Below are positions 53,914-63,023 of a DNA stretch of 64,000 bases, in pieces (positions within the stretch are counted from its first letter, which is position 1; every line of letters begins with the position of its first letter). This stretch comes from Chryseobacterium caseinilyticum (lineage in GTDB: Bacteria; Bacteroidota; Bacteroidia; Flavobacteriales; Weeksellaceae). A program made the translations under genes and the position numbers. The stretch covers positions 1 through 64,000 of the forward strand of contig NZ_JACYFS010000006.1 of the NCBI RefSeq assembly GCF_014837145.1, written 5' to 3'. The notes under the pieces were generated by a model. That model saw only the letters and a program-made list of their open reading frames with translations, made no database searches and was not told where the DNA came from.

Positions 53914-54369
53914 ATGACTAATCAGATTCTTTCAATCTTAATTTTATCTTTTTTCCTCACCAACTGCAAAAACCCTGAAACTACAAAATACACCGTCGGT
54001 CAGGAGTGGAATTACAAAACCCGCAAAGGTGAAGAAAAATCTACCCTGAAAATTTTAAAAATAGAAGAATATCCGAAATATGGGAAGGTGATTCACATCT
54101 CCATTGGTAATTTAAAGGTGGGAAAACCTGATGCCGGGAATGGTTTTGCAAATGATTTGTCGCACATTCCGATTAGTGAGGAAGCATTAGATAAAAGTGT
54201 TACTGTTTTAAAAAACAGTAAAGTTAAACTTCCCAATAAAATTGACGGCTATGATTACTGGAAAAAAGAATTTGATCAGGGAGTTGCGGGTGTATTTTCA
54301 ATCACAGTTGCTGAAATTGTAGATAGTATGGAGGAAGCAATTATTACGGGAAATGGTGTTGTGGAATAA
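53914..54369 (+). CDS. Small exported lipoprotein of unknown function
   Basis: From the ATG at 53914 the 151-residue product has a lipoprotein signal (FFLTNC, Cys about 16) and a mature part starting YTVGQEWNYKTRKGEEKSTLKILKIE. This resembles small beta-rich lipoproteins seen in Bacteroidetes accessory regions. The frame extends 17 codons upstream, but into the dispersed palindrome. It is flanked by palindrome copies 2 and 3. Confidence 0.72.
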   Translation: MTNQILSILILSFFLTNCKNPETTKYTVGQEWNYKTRKGEEKSTLKILKIEEYPKYGKVIHISIGNLKVGKPDAGNGFANDLSHIPISEEALDKSVTVLKNSKVKLPNKIDGYDYWKKEFDQGVAGVFSITVAEIVDSMEEAIITGNGVVE

Positions 54370-54390
54370 ATTATCAATCTTAAAAACTAC

Positions 54391-54416
54391 GATGTCGCGG
54401 ATTTGCAATCCGTGAC
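54391..54416 (+). repeat. Dispersed extragenic palindrome, copy 3
   Basis: GATGTCGCGGATT, TGC, AATCCGTGAC, same hairpin as copy 2 with one arm-external change. Confidence 0.8.
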
Positions 54417-54551
54417 TTTTTATCGTTGTTACGCTTTTAATATTCAAATTCATAACAATTTCATACTATTCAAATTGTAAACGGAAAAAAGACAAAATCC
54501 CATTCCAATAATGATTAAATTTGAAATGCACTAAGTTAATAATCATCAAAT

Positions 54552-55154
54552 ATGAAAGCAAAAACCCATACAATTTTCGCTGCATTGCTTGCTTTGGTGA
54601 TGTGGTTCTGCGTCATTCTTCAGTTTTATATTTTGACAGATACTTTCGGCAATGTCATCAGTTATTTTACGATTTTGTGTAATTCTTTAATAGCAGTAAG
54701 CCTTACGTTTTCTGCTTTCTTCCCGAAAACTCAGTTAGGTCAATTTTTTTCAAGGCTGTCTGTCAAAACTGCGGTTGCTTTGTATATTTTCATTGTGTTT
54801 ATTGTTTACAACACGGTTTTGAGAGGGGTCTGGAAACCTACAGGATGGCAGTTGTTTTTAGATAATATGCTTCATGCTGCGATTCCGTTTCTGTATATTC
54901 TGTACTGGCTGTTTCTGGTTACAAAAACTAAGCTGAGCTGGAAAAACGGATTGTACTGGTTGATCTTTCCTTTGTCATATCTGATTTATTCATTGGTTCG
55001 GGGCTCAGTAACCAATTGGTATCCATATCCATTCCTCAATGTTACAGAACTCGGTTTGGGTAAAGTGATGGTGAATAGTTTAATAATGCTTTTGGTCTTT
55101 TTAGCAAGCGGATCTGTATTGATTGCAGTTAATAATAAGTTTGAAAAAAAGTAG
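54552..55154 (+). CDS. Pr6Pr family integral membrane protein
   Basis: The 200-residue protein has six predicted membrane helices and the Pr6Pr pattern: FGNVISYFTILCNSLIAVSLTFSAF near residues 33-57, IVFIVYNTVLRGVWKPTGWQ near 81-101, LHAAIPFLYILYW and LIFPLSYLIYSLVRG, then WYPYPFLNV. The function of the family is unknown. A separate transcript is likely; the next small gene starts 34 bp downstream. Confidence 0.85.
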   Translation: MKAKTHTIFAALLALVMWFCVILQFYILTDTFGNVISYFTILCNSLIAVSLTFSAFFPKTQLGQFFSRLSVKTAVALYIFIVFIVYNTVLRGVWKPTGWQLFLDNMLHAAIPFLYILYWLFLVTKTKLSWKNGLYWLIFPLSYLIYSLVRGSVTNWYPYPFLNVTELGLGKVMVNSLIMLLVFLASGSVLIAVNNKFEKK

Positions 55155-55188
55155 ACTGAAAAATAGGTTTAAATTAAAAATAATCAGA

Positions 55189-55455
55189 ATGCCCAAAAAA
55201 GATTTAGAAAAATACATCAGAGACACCACAACTCCGAAAGATTATTCCGAAAGCAAATATCTGGTTTATGTGGAATTGTATAAGAGGGATAAAAAATTAA
55301 AGAAAATCATTTCAGAACACTGTAAAGTTATTAAAGAACTTGAATTTGGGTATTTGTGTGAAGCTCATCTTCAGGCAATTCCGGAAATTACGAGATCACT
55401 TTCTTCGAAAAATCATGCAGTTTATCAGATTGTGAGATTGGCTAGAATTCTATGA
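55189..55455 (+). CDS. Small hypothetical protein
   Basis: The 88-residue product (MPKKDLEKYIRDTTTPKDY to YQIVRLARIL) is charged, helical and has no signal peptide or membrane segment. I do not recognise it. The frame runs further up, overlapping the end of the Pr6Pr gene, but the ATG at 55189 after an A-rich leader is a better start. It may be translated from the Pr6Pr transcript. Confidence 0.6.
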   Translation: MPKKDLEKYIRDTTTPKDYSESKYLVYVELYKRDKKLKKIISEHCKVIKELEFGYLCEAHLQAIPEITRSLSSKNHAVYQIVRLARIL

Positions 55456-55534
55456 AATAACATATTTCGTAAAGTGTCCTTTGCGTCAACGTGAAAATCT
55501 TTGCTGTTTTGCAATATATTTTTTTAAATATTAA

Positions 55535-56080
55535 GTTTTACGGTATTTTAAAACTACCTTCAACCGATGCAAAAAAGGACAAGTCCTTTTTCAGCGTTCA
55601 GAGTTGGCACTCAACTACCGGATTGTCGATTTAGGTGATGATTACAAACCTACACAGGGATTGTCTGTTCTTTTTAAATACAACAGATTTCATAATAATC
55701 TTCTTTGGGTAATTCCCGATCTTGGCGGCTACACTCCGGAAGATATTAAAATCTATGGTAAAAACCGTTATAATTTAGGTTTGACTTACATGAGACGTTT
55801 TCCAGAGGAAGGAGTACTGAACGAAAAGTTAGCGTTGAATCACTGGTCCGTCGGAGCTCATTACGAGTTGATTGATAAACCCCACAAATCTGTGGATCCC
55901 TCAAGATTAGAGCTCAATGCAACCGCTTATTTTAAGAACAACTTAGGAGTTTTCATAAGCGGAATATTTGGTCACGACAACTATAATTACCGTTTCGTAG
56001 ACAGTGGTTCTCAAATTTTTATCGGTTTAACGTACGATATCTTCCCTCCGATTGAGATGGTCCTTAGAAATGATGATTAA
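55535..56080 (+). pseudogene. 5'-truncated outer-membrane protein remnant
   Basis: An open frame runs from 55535 to the TGA-free end at 56080 without a convincing start codon; the first possible start is a TTG at 55604. The product (LALNYRIVDLGDDYKPTQG to LTYDIFPPIEMVLRNDD) consists of amphipathic strands like the last half of a 12- or 14-strand outer-membrane barrel and has no signal peptide. It is best read as the 3' part of a gene whose beginning was lost. A short real gene using TTG cannot be excluded. Confidence 0.5.
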
Positions 56081-56246
56081 TTCAACGGCTAACTTCATGT
56101 CCAAATCCTGATCAACACATTAGACCTTTGATAAAGTACATGAGGTTTAAGTTTGCAACATTGTTTCACGTAATTCATCAGATAAGACAGGTATTTCACT
56201 TGCAATATTTAACAGATGTGTGTATTATTGTAAAAAAACTATTTCT

Positions 56247-58283
56247 ATGTACATTGAGGTTTCTGATGATTTTAAAAAGAAAAGTGCCGCCGCAGTTTGG
56301 GCTATTGTAATTTTTGTAATTGTTTACCTTTTTATTTTTGTTTTAGCAATTGCATTAGCCCTGGCGTGTATTGCCGCAGGAATTTGGCTGATCGTGGCAA
56401 AACCAATGTTGGTTACCATTATGTTGGGTGCCGGAATGGCTGGTCTGGGGCTTTTTGTTTTTTATTTTGTAATTAAATTTCTTTTCAAAAGACACATCAA
56501 CGACCGTAGTGATCTTAAAGAAATTAAAAGAGAAAGCGAACCTGAACTTTTCAAAATGATTGATGAAATCGTAAAGGAAGCGGGAACCAATTCACCCAAA
56601 AAAGTATATCTTTCCCACGAGGTGAACGCCAGCGTTTTTTATGATTCAAGTTTTTGGAGCATGTTTCTGCCGATTCAAAAGAATCTTACCATTGGGATGG
56701 GGCTGGTCAATACCACCACAAAGCAGGAGCTCAAGGCTATTCTTGCCCATGAGTTCGGTCATTTTTCGCAACGCTCGATGAAGGTGGGCTCTTATGTTTA
56801 TAACGTCAATCAGATTATTTTTAATTTAGTCAACGACGACGAATCTTACCGTGATTCCATCAGGAGTTTTTCTGATGTGAGTGGTTATTTTTCAGTTTTT
56901 GGAGCATTGGCATTATTTATTACCGGACAAATTCAGTGGGTTTTGGTGAAGATGTACTCGTTTGTAAATCTTCGTCACATGGCGCTGTCCAGAGAAATGG
57001 AATTTCATGCGGATGAGGTTGCGGCTCATATTGCCGGATCACTTCCCTTGGAAGAATCTCTTCTGAGACTGGAACTGGCGGAAAACTCTTACCAGAACGT
57101 CTTACATTTTTATGATTCTAAATTTTCTACAAACGTTGCCAGCAAAAACATCTATCAGGAGCAATCTCTTGTAATGGCTTTTCTTGCAGAACAAAACGAA
57201 GTGCTTTTTAAAAATGGACTTCCTGATATTAAACTTTCAGAATCAGGATTATTCAGTAAATCAAAACTGAATATTGAAAATCAGTGGGCTTCTCATCCAT
57301 CCCATGAAGACCGTATTGAAAGGCTGAGAAAACTTAATATTGTAAAAGAAAATTTTACAGAATCTGCAAAAGATCTTTTCACCGATTTTACTGAAACCGA
57401 AGAGAAGATGACTTTGGAACTGTTTTCTAAAGTGAATTATAAGGATCAGACGACAAATTTGGATATTGAAATTTTCCGTTCAGAATTTGAAGAAAAATAC
57501 CGGCAGGATTCTTTCGACAGAATGTTTAATTCATACTATGATCATAAAAACCCGGATATTACAGTTAAGGAAACGTCTGTGGATCAATATATTTCTTTCG
57601 ATGAGCTGTTCAGCAAGGAAAAAGTTGAGTGGGTGTACAGTCTGATTACTCTTGAAAATGATTTTAAAACTGTGGAAGCCATCTCAAAAAAGGAAATCGA
57701 TATTAAAACTTTTGATTACGATGGCATAAAATATAAGCAGAAAGATGCAAAAAATCTTCTGCCTGAGATCCAGATAGAAATTGATGACATAAAAGAAAAA
57801 GTGCTGAAAAACGACTCAGACATTTACAATTATTATATAAAAATTTCAGAGGAAAAAGGTCAGAAGGTAAATTTTATAAACACCTATAAAGATTTTGCCG
57901 ACTATGACAAGGTTTATGAAGAGAAGTATCAGCTTTATCTGGACTTGTTGAACGAAACAAACTTTATGAGTAACGTTACGCCTTTTGAGCAGATCAAAAA
58001 GAACTTTCAGAATCTGAAAACTCTGGAAGAGAAACTCAAATTTGAACTTACTGTTTTTCATCAGAATGCGGTTCTTACAAAAAATATCGACCATAAAGAT
58101 CTGGAAGATCTGAAGTTTTTCACCAGTAATAATCACATCTATTTTCTAAATAATCAATATATGGAGCGTGATATTCAGCTGTTGGTAAAAGCGATTAATT
58201 ATCTGCCCTATTTTCTCCGCCAAAAATATTTCCTCAAGAAAAAAGCACTTCTCGGATTGATGCAGGAATTGAGGGAAGTGTAA
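56247..58283 (+). CDS. M48 family membrane zinc metallopeptidase
   Basis: The 678-residue protein has two membrane helices near residues 15-70 (VWAIVIFVIVYLFIFVLAIA and a second). The catalytic domain carries AHEFGHFSQ (HExxH, first His about 168) and the third zinc ligand Glu in MEFHADEVAAHIAG near residue 255. The first 290 residues resemble HtpX/Ste24-type peptidases; the long C-terminal region (about 370-678) is charged, helical and unassigned. It probably acts on membrane proteins at the inner membrane. The ATG at 56247 is preferred over a GTG nine codons earlier. Confidence 0.92.
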   Translation: MYIEVSDDFKKKSAAAVWAIVIFVIVYLFIFVLAIALALACIAAGIWLIVAKPMLVTIMLGAGMAGLGLFVFYFVIKFLFKRHINDRSDLKEIKRESEPELFKMIDEIVKEAGTNSPKKVYLSHEVNASVFYDSSFWSMFLPIQKNLTIGMGLVNTTTKQELKAILAHEFGHFSQRSMKVGSYVYNVNQIIFNLVNDDESYRDSIRSFSDVSGYFSVFGALALFITGQIQWVLVKMYSFVNLRHMALSREMEFHADEVAAHIAGSLPLEESLLRLELAENSYQNVLHFYDSKFSTNVASKNIYQEQSLVMAFLAEQNEVLFKNGLPDIKLSESGLFSKSKLNIENQWASHPSHEDRIERLRKLNIVKENFTESAKDLFTDFTETEEKMTLELFSKVNYKDQTTNLDIEIFRSEFEEKYRQDSFDRMFNSYYDHKNPDITVKETSVDQYISFDELFSKEKVEWVYSLITLENDFKTVEAISKKEIDIKTFDYDGIKYKQKDAKNLLPEIQIEIDDIKEKVLKNDSDIYNYYIKISEEKGQKVNFINTYKDFADYDKVYEEKYQLYLDLLNETNFMSNVTPFEQIKKNFQNLKTLEEKLKFELTVFHQNAVLTKNIDHKDLEDLKFFTSNNHIYFLNNQYMERDIQLLVKAINYLPYFLRQKYFLKKKALLGLMQELREV

Positions 58284-58319
58284 CGACTTAATTTAAATAT
58301 TTAATTCAAAATTTATAGT

Positions 58320-58697
58320 ATGAAAAATGTTATCATTGCATTGCTAATGAGTGTTCTGTTAATTTCTTGTGAAGGTTCTGACAGTTATCAGGGTAACTGG
58401 AAAGCACTTGATAAAAATGGAGGTAAATTTGAAATTTCTTTTAAACCAAAAGCTTTTTCTGTAAAAGACAGTATAGGTAAGGTTGCTGAATTTAACTATT
58501 CTCAAAATTCTGTTAAATATGAAAATGGCATCGAAACTTATGGTATAAGATTAGAAGATGGTCGTAAATATCAGATATTCTTCCCTAAAAATGACGAAAG
58601 TGTTGGGATTATTTTAGAGGAGAGCGGTAATCCGATTTACACGATAAGCAGGAGTAAATATCTTACGTATGATGATGTTTATAAATTAAGTAATTAG
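58320..58697 (+). CDS. Small exported lipoprotein
   Basis: The 125-residue product has a lipoprotein signal (LLISC, Cys about 17) and a beta-rich mature part (YQGNWKALDKNGGKFEISF and following) like small lipocalin-type domains. I do not recognise a family. It lies 36 bp after the M48 peptidase gene and may share its transcript. A hairpin terminator follows at 58784. Confidence 0.7.
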   Translation: MKNVIIALLMSVLLISCEGSDSYQGNWKALDKNGGKFEISFKPKAFSVKDSIGKVAEFNYSQNSVKYENGIETYGIRLEDGRKYQIFFPKNDESVGIILEESGNPIYTISRSKYLTYDDVYKLSN

Positions 58698-58727
58698 TGA
58701 TAGATTGGTTTAGATCTTTAAAAATCC

Positions 58728-58753
58728 GATACTGCGGATTTGTAGTTAGTAAC
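58728..58753 (+). repeat. Degenerate dispersed palindrome, copy 4
   Basis: GATACTGCGGATTTGTAGTT then AGTAAC keeps the left half of the palindrome; the right arm is mutated. Confidence 0.5.
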
Positions 58754-58783
58754 TGTCAATAAAAAAATATTCTCCATAAACTT

Positions 58784-58810
58784 AAAAACCGCTTTCAGCA
58801 AGCGGTTTTT
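58784..58810 (+). terminator. Intrinsic terminator before arr
   Basis: AAAAACCGCTT pairs with AAGCGGTTTTT around TCAGC. Confidence 0.88.
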
Positions 58811-58867
58811 GCATTTCAAAACAAATTCCTAAGTTTACAGGTACTTCCATCTCAACAAAATATTCTC

Positions 58868-59293
58868 ATGCAAAACAAAAAAGACAGCCAAATTTTGGAT
58901 CGAGGTCCATTTTATCACGGTACAAAGGCAGATTTGAAGATCGGAGATTTTCTCAGTGCAGGTTTTAATTCAAACTACCGCTCAGAAATAATTATGAATC
59001 ACATTTATTTCACAGCTTTACCAAACGGAGCAGGGCTGGCTGCTGCTTTGGCAGAAGGTAATGGTTATGATCACATTTACATTGTAGAACCTACCGGAGC
59101 ATTTGAAAATGATTCTAATGTCACCGATAAAAAATTTCCCGGAAACCCTACGAGATCTTACCGAAGTACAGAACCTTTAAGAATCATTGGCGAACTGACA
59201 GAATGGGTAAGACTCACAGACGAAGAACTGCAGAACTGGAAAGAAAGGATTGCAAAGCTACGTGAAAATCCGGATGCGGAAATTATCAATTGA
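58868..59293 (+). CDS. arr: NAD(+)-rifampin ADP-ribosyltransferase
   Basis: The 141-residue cytoplasmic enzyme transfers ADP-ribose from NAD to rifampin and inactivates it. It shows the Arr pattern: GPFYHGTKADLKIGDFLSAG (His and Gly in the NAD site, near residues 13-32), NHIYFTALPNGAGLAAALA, GYDHIYIVEPTGAFEND and KKFPGNPTRSYRSTEPLRI. The length is normal. It stands alone after a terminator and before a stretch of decayed genes. Related arr genes occur on chromosomes of many environmental bacteria, so presence alone does not show recent transfer. Confidence 0.93.
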   Translation: MQNKKDSQILDRGPFYHGTKADLKIGDFLSAGFNSNYRSEIIMNHIYFTALPNGAGLAAALAEGNGYDHIYIVEPTGAFENDSNVTDKKFPGNPTRSYRSTEPLRIIGELTEWVRLTDEELQNWKERIAKLRENPDAEIIN

Positions 59294-59335
59294 TTGATTT
59301 AGAAGTATCACTTTTATCTTTAAATATTTTTCAGG

Positions 59336-59467
59336 ATGAAATCATTAGTTACCTTTTTACTTACCATTTTGGGAATTTTATCTTATTCGCAGGGAAAAGT
59401 TTTAATTTGGCAAGACGTTAATCTGCATACCTCAAGATATTGTTATTATAGTCAGAAGGTTTATTAA
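59336..59467 (+). pseudogene. Signal-peptide fragment of a lost exported protein
   Basis: The 43-codon frame (MKSLVTFLLTILGILSYSQG then KVLIWQDVNLHTSRY and a stop) is a complete signal peptide with only about 23 residues after it. It looks like the 5' end of a broken exported-protein gene. A short secreted peptide is possible but unlikely. Confidence 0.45.
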
Positions 59468-59609
59468 TAATATGATCATCATGAATTTTTAATTGATTCT
59501 TTAGTTTCTTTTTCCAGTTTAAATCCGTTCATACTTTTGAGTATGAATTTCATTCAAATTTTTTTTTCATCCACTTCAAAAAATAATATTCTCTTGAAAA
59601 AAAACTAAA

Positions 59610-60059
59610 TTGAAACCTTTAACTACACTTTCTGCACTTTTCCCGTGCATTGTTGCCCTGTCCTAAACCTCACCAACAACAAAGCCTTCTGAAGCCTGTA
59701 CTACAGATATCCGAATGGCAGACTATTTTGCCAAAAACCCTGACGCAAAAAACTTACACAAGATTTTAATCTGAAATTGTCTCAACTGATAAGCGAATGG
59801 AAGGGGCGGATTTAAAAAAGATACACTCTATGAAATTCCGTTATCATTCATGTAATCAGTGATGGCAGTGCTTTGGGAACGTCTTACAACAGAACCGATC
59901 AGCAGATTTTAGATTGGTTTACTTTCAACAATCAGTTTTTATCATCAGTTGCATACCCAAGAATTTAACGATGAATAGATTCATGTTGAAAATTCGGTTA
60001 TCATTGTCGTCGTTAAATTGAATAATAATGAAAGTGTGAATAGAAAAGTAAAGTTTTAA
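59610..60059 (+). pseudogene. Decayed exported zinc metalloprotease (M43-like) fragment
   Basis: Pieces in different frames can be joined: KPLTTLSALFPCIVALS (signal peptide), TTDIRMADYFAKNPDAKNL, DFNLKLSQLISEWKG, FKKDTLYEIP and then HVISDGSALGTSYNRTDQQI with LDWFTFNNQFLSS. The block IP-VIIHVISDG, with one base missing before VII, and the following TDQQILDW are typical of the N-terminal region of flavobacterial M43-type proteases. At least three indels and stops break it, and the catalytic part is missing. The 890-bp gap 59294-60183 holds only this and the previous fragment. Confidence 0.6.
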
Positions 60060-60183
60060 AAATAAGATTGTCATTTTAAATGAATCCGCTTTAAAAATGT
60101 AACTTTTTAATAATGTTAAAAATTCTTAAAAAATTTTAAAAGCTGGCTGGTTTTTTGCGTAATTTTAGATAAAATTTTATAGC

Positions 60184-61155
60184 ATGAAAAAAATTCTATT
60201 TTCTTTAACGCTTTGTGTTTCATTGGCAAACGCGCAAACAACGATCACAAAAGCTTATCACGATCCTGTTTCCGGTGATATTAGTAATTTTGTAAGCTTA
60301 AACGGAACACCAGATCACTCCGCAACCGGAGCCAACACAGTCTTCAATAATTCAGCTCTTACTATGGGTGCTGCAAGTCCGGGAACGTATTCCACACCGA
60401 CCGCGGCGGAGATCAGTACATATCCGGGATCAACGTTGAAGTATGTGAATAGCGGAACTACGGTCTATTACAAACAGACTGCAGCGAAACTTGAAATAAC
60501 GGCCTTGGTAACTACCGATGCAACTATTAATCTCAGTACCAATAACGGTACATTTATCAGCTATCCAACTTCTTTTGGGCTTAATGAAAGTGATACAGCA
60601 TCAGGTACTTTTTCAGCACAGGGTTTTAACGGAAATGTGAGTGGGAATATCAATATTTCTGCTGATGCGTGGGGAACGCTTCTTATAGGTACGAAAACAT
60701 ATAGCAATGTGACGAGGGTAAAATCTGTTCAGAATTTTGCAATGACGGTTTTTGGTTTTCCTGCGGGAACAATAGTTAATACCTCTTACGCTTATTATGA
60801 CAGCGCACACAAAGCACCACTCTTCAGTACTACAAATGCTGTTATCACAATTGGTACAGGTGCTCCTCAAAATAGTAATGTGGCTCAGGCATTAAATGAA
60901 GTCTATCTTGCCGTAAAAGATGCACAGCTGAAAAATAAACTTGAGTTTTATCCTAATCCGGCAACAGATGTTGTGCATTTTAGAAACGGCGACAATGCCA
61001 ATATCATGATTTACAATGCTGAAGGAAAGGTTTTAAAGCAAATCAATAAGAGTACAGAAGCAGTTCAGGTGTCAGATCTTCCGTCGGGAGTCTATTTCAT
61101 TACCGCTGAAAAAGGAGGAGTTTTATCTGAAACGAAAAAGCTGATCAAAAAATAA
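60184..61155 (+). CDS. T9SS type A sorted exported protein
   Basis: The 323-residue protein has a signal peptide (ending SLANAQ), a beta-rich passenger of about 220 residues without known motif, and a T9SS sorting domain from about residue 250 (LEFYPNPATDVVHF to SETKKLIKK). It should be exported to the cell surface by type IX secretion. The passenger starts TTITKAYHDPVSGDISNFV, which I do not recognise. It is followed 52 bp later by an outer-membrane protein gene in the same direction. Confidence 0.82.
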   Translation: MKKILFSLTLCVSLANAQTTITKAYHDPVSGDISNFVSLNGTPDHSATGANTVFNNSALTMGAASPGTYSTPTAAEISTYPGSTLKYVNSGTTVYYKQTAAKLEITALVTTDATINLSTNNGTFISYPTSFGLNESDTASGTFSAQGFNGNVSGNINISADAWGTLLIGTKTYSNVTRVKSVQNFAMTVFGFPAGTIVNTSYAYYDSAHKAPLFSTTNAVITIGTGAPQNSNVAQALNEVYLAVKDAQLKNKLEFYPNPATDVVHFRNGDNANIMIYNAEGKVLKQINKSTEAVQVSDLPSGVYFITAEKGGVLSETKKLIKK

Positions 61156-61207
61156 ATAAATTTTGCCTGCTTTTTGATATAAATTTTTCACACCAAAATC
61201 ACCAGCT

Positions 61208-61978
61208 ATGACTAAAAAAATTATCTCGCTTATCGCCTTGAGCGCTATGCCATTCGTGCAGGCACAGATTGAAAGTCCGATTCCGCCGGCTGCGGAAGTT
61301 CCGGAAAAAATGAATATCATTAAAACCAATGTGACGGCTTATGCCTTCAGAAATTTTAATCTTACCTATGAAAGATCGTTGAATCAATGGTTTTCTTTAA
61401 CGATAGGATTCGGGACAATGCCCGAAGGAAAAGTTCCATTCATTAATTCTTTTCTGGATGAGGATGATGAAAGACAGTTCCAGAATCTGGAAATTAAAGC
61501 GACCAATTTTACATTAGAACCAAGATTCTATATCGGTCATGGCTATGGAAAAGGATTTTATTTTGCTCCGTACTACCGTTATTCCAGCGTAGAATCCAAT
61601 GATTTTGATTTTTACTACAATTTTCAGCCTGTAAATGGCATTGTCTATCCAATTCCTTTGATGGGAAAAGGTGAAGCTGGCGGTCACAGCGGAGGCTTAA
61701 TGGTTGGAGCTCAGTTTTTTCTTAATAAAGCTCAGAGTTTAGTTCTCGATTTTTGGATTGCCGGAGCACATTACGGGACAGGAAAAGGAGATTTTGCTTT
61801 AACCAGCGACATCTTCCTTACTCCGGAAATGCAGGCTCAGCTTAAAAAAGAAATTGAAGATCTCGACGTACCTTTTGTAGACTACACTGTAGAAACCAAT
61901 ACTGAAGGTGCAAGAATAAAGGTTGACGGCCCTTGGGCTGGCTTCAGAAGCGGATTATCAATTGGGTATAGATTTTAA
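61208..61978 (+). CDS. Outer-membrane beta-barrel protein, DUF3575-like
   Basis: The 256-residue protein has a signal peptide (ending FVQAQ) and a barrel-like body: IIKTNVTAYAFRNFNLTYERSLNQWFSL near 38-65, LEPRFYIGHGYGKGFYFAPYYRY near 98-120, and a C-terminal strand ending SIGYRF with terminal Phe, the usual outer-membrane insertion signal. The text resembles DUF3575 proteins of Bacteroidetes. Function unknown. Confidence 0.8.
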   Translation: MTKKIISLIALSAMPFVQAQIESPIPPAAEVPEKMNIIKTNVTAYAFRNFNLTYERSLNQWFSLTIGFGTMPEGKVPFINSFLDEDDERQFQNLEIKATNFTLEPRFYIGHGYGKGFYFAPYYRYSSVESNDFDFYYNFQPVNGIVYPIPLMGKGEAGGHSGGLMVGAQFFLNKAQSLVLDFWIAGAHYGTGKGDFALTSDIFLTPEMQAQLKKEIEDLDVPFVDYTVETNTEGARIKVDGPWAGFRSGLSIGYRF

Positions 61979-61991
61979 GATATTTTCAGAC

Positions 61992-62016
61992 ATGTCATCC
62001 TGAGCCCGTCGAAGGA
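61992..62016 (+). repeat. Dispersed TCATCCTGAGC-type element
   Basis: GTCATCCTGAGCCCGTCGAA followed by GGATA is a short text I know as a widespread intergenic repeat in many bacteria; only one copy is in this window. Confidence 0.5.
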
Positions 62017-62069
62017 TATGTTGTATATTGAAAATGTTTTGAAAAATTGACTGAAATTTCGATTTACAT

Positions 62070-62660
62070 CTAAAACTGTGTCATCACATCATTGGTGTGT
62101 TTCGCATGTAAGTATAGTTCCTGAAAGAAGTTGTCATAACATTCTTTCAGGAATTTTTTGTTATCTGAAAACGCTTCAAAAACAGGAATGTCTTTATCTA
62201 AATATTTTGCTTTGTGTAAAACGTTTTTCATGCTGAACCCGATGCTGCGGTCTGTACGGTAATTGTACAGCCAGTCTTCACTTTCCATTCTTGAGAGCAT
62301 CGTTTTGAAATTTTCAGGGAATAAATGGAGGTGCCGGTTCAAAATCTTGTAGACATTTTGCGAGTGTGATTTCCAGCCTTGTAATGAATTAACTGTTAAG
62401 TCATTAGCTAAAAAATAATCCATAGAAACATCGACGAAAGCACCCGAATATAATCTCACCAGCGGACTGAAAACTTTCTTGGCTTCATGAATTGCAGGAT
62501 GAGAATCTGTAAAAGTATCGATGGCGCGGTGCATCGTAATTCCGTTTTGGATGTCTTTCGGGAAAGAATATCGGTCTTTATTCCGGATATAATCTTCCAG
62601 AAATTGCCCGACAATCTGTCCGTCGGAAAATGATAGAAAAGAGTGGGCGAGGAAGTTCAT
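62070..62660 (-). CDS. Acyl carrier protein phosphodiesterase (AcpH-like)
   Basis: The 196-residue protein starts MNFLAHSFLSFSDGQIVGQFLEDYIRN, the AcpH/ACP_PD family N-terminus with His 6, and continues GITMHRAIDTFTDSHPAIHEAK and FVDVSMDYFLANDL, providing the conserved His and Asp residues of the HD-like active site. The family removes or exchanges the phosphopantetheine arm of acyl carrier protein. The start at 62660 is chosen because an extension of 24 residues is not homologous. The 363-bp gap 62661-63023 on its 5' side holds no feature I can support. Confidence 0.88.
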   Translation of the reverse strand: MNFLAHSFLSFSDGQIVGQFLEDYIRNKDRYSFPKDIQNGITMHRAIDTFTDSHPAIHEAKKVFSPLVRLYSGAFVDVSMDYFLANDLTVNSLQGWKSHSQNVYKILNRHLHLFPENFKTMLSRMESEDWLYNYRTDRSIGFSMKNVLHKAKYLDKDIPVFEAFSDNKKFLKECYDNFFQELYLHAKHTNDVMTQF

Positions 62661-63023
62661 AAACGAATATAGAAATTTTTGAGCAAACTTTCGCCATTTA
62701 AAATGGTTTCCACCCAAACTCCTTTTTCGCAATCGGTGTAATTGAATGAAATTTTTTGTAAATCTATCTTTTTATGAGAAATTATATTTAAAATCAATTC
62801 ATCTTCAATTACTACAGCGTCAAACTGAACCGAAAATGAAAATGTATTTTGAATCTGAAGACTTATTTAATCAATCTTTTTTATTTGAAATCAATGTGCA
62901 TAAAATTCATTCTCTCCGTGATTACTGCATCTAATATTCAAGACTACAGCAAAAATTTAAACAAGCATAAAAACAAATCCTCCAAATAAATCTATTCAGA
63001 TGATAGATATTTTTAAAACAAAA

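Noticed and set aside
62746..62934. Plus-strand open frame of 62 codons
   Set aside because: AT-rich random-like sequence without motif, start signal or neighbour that supports it.
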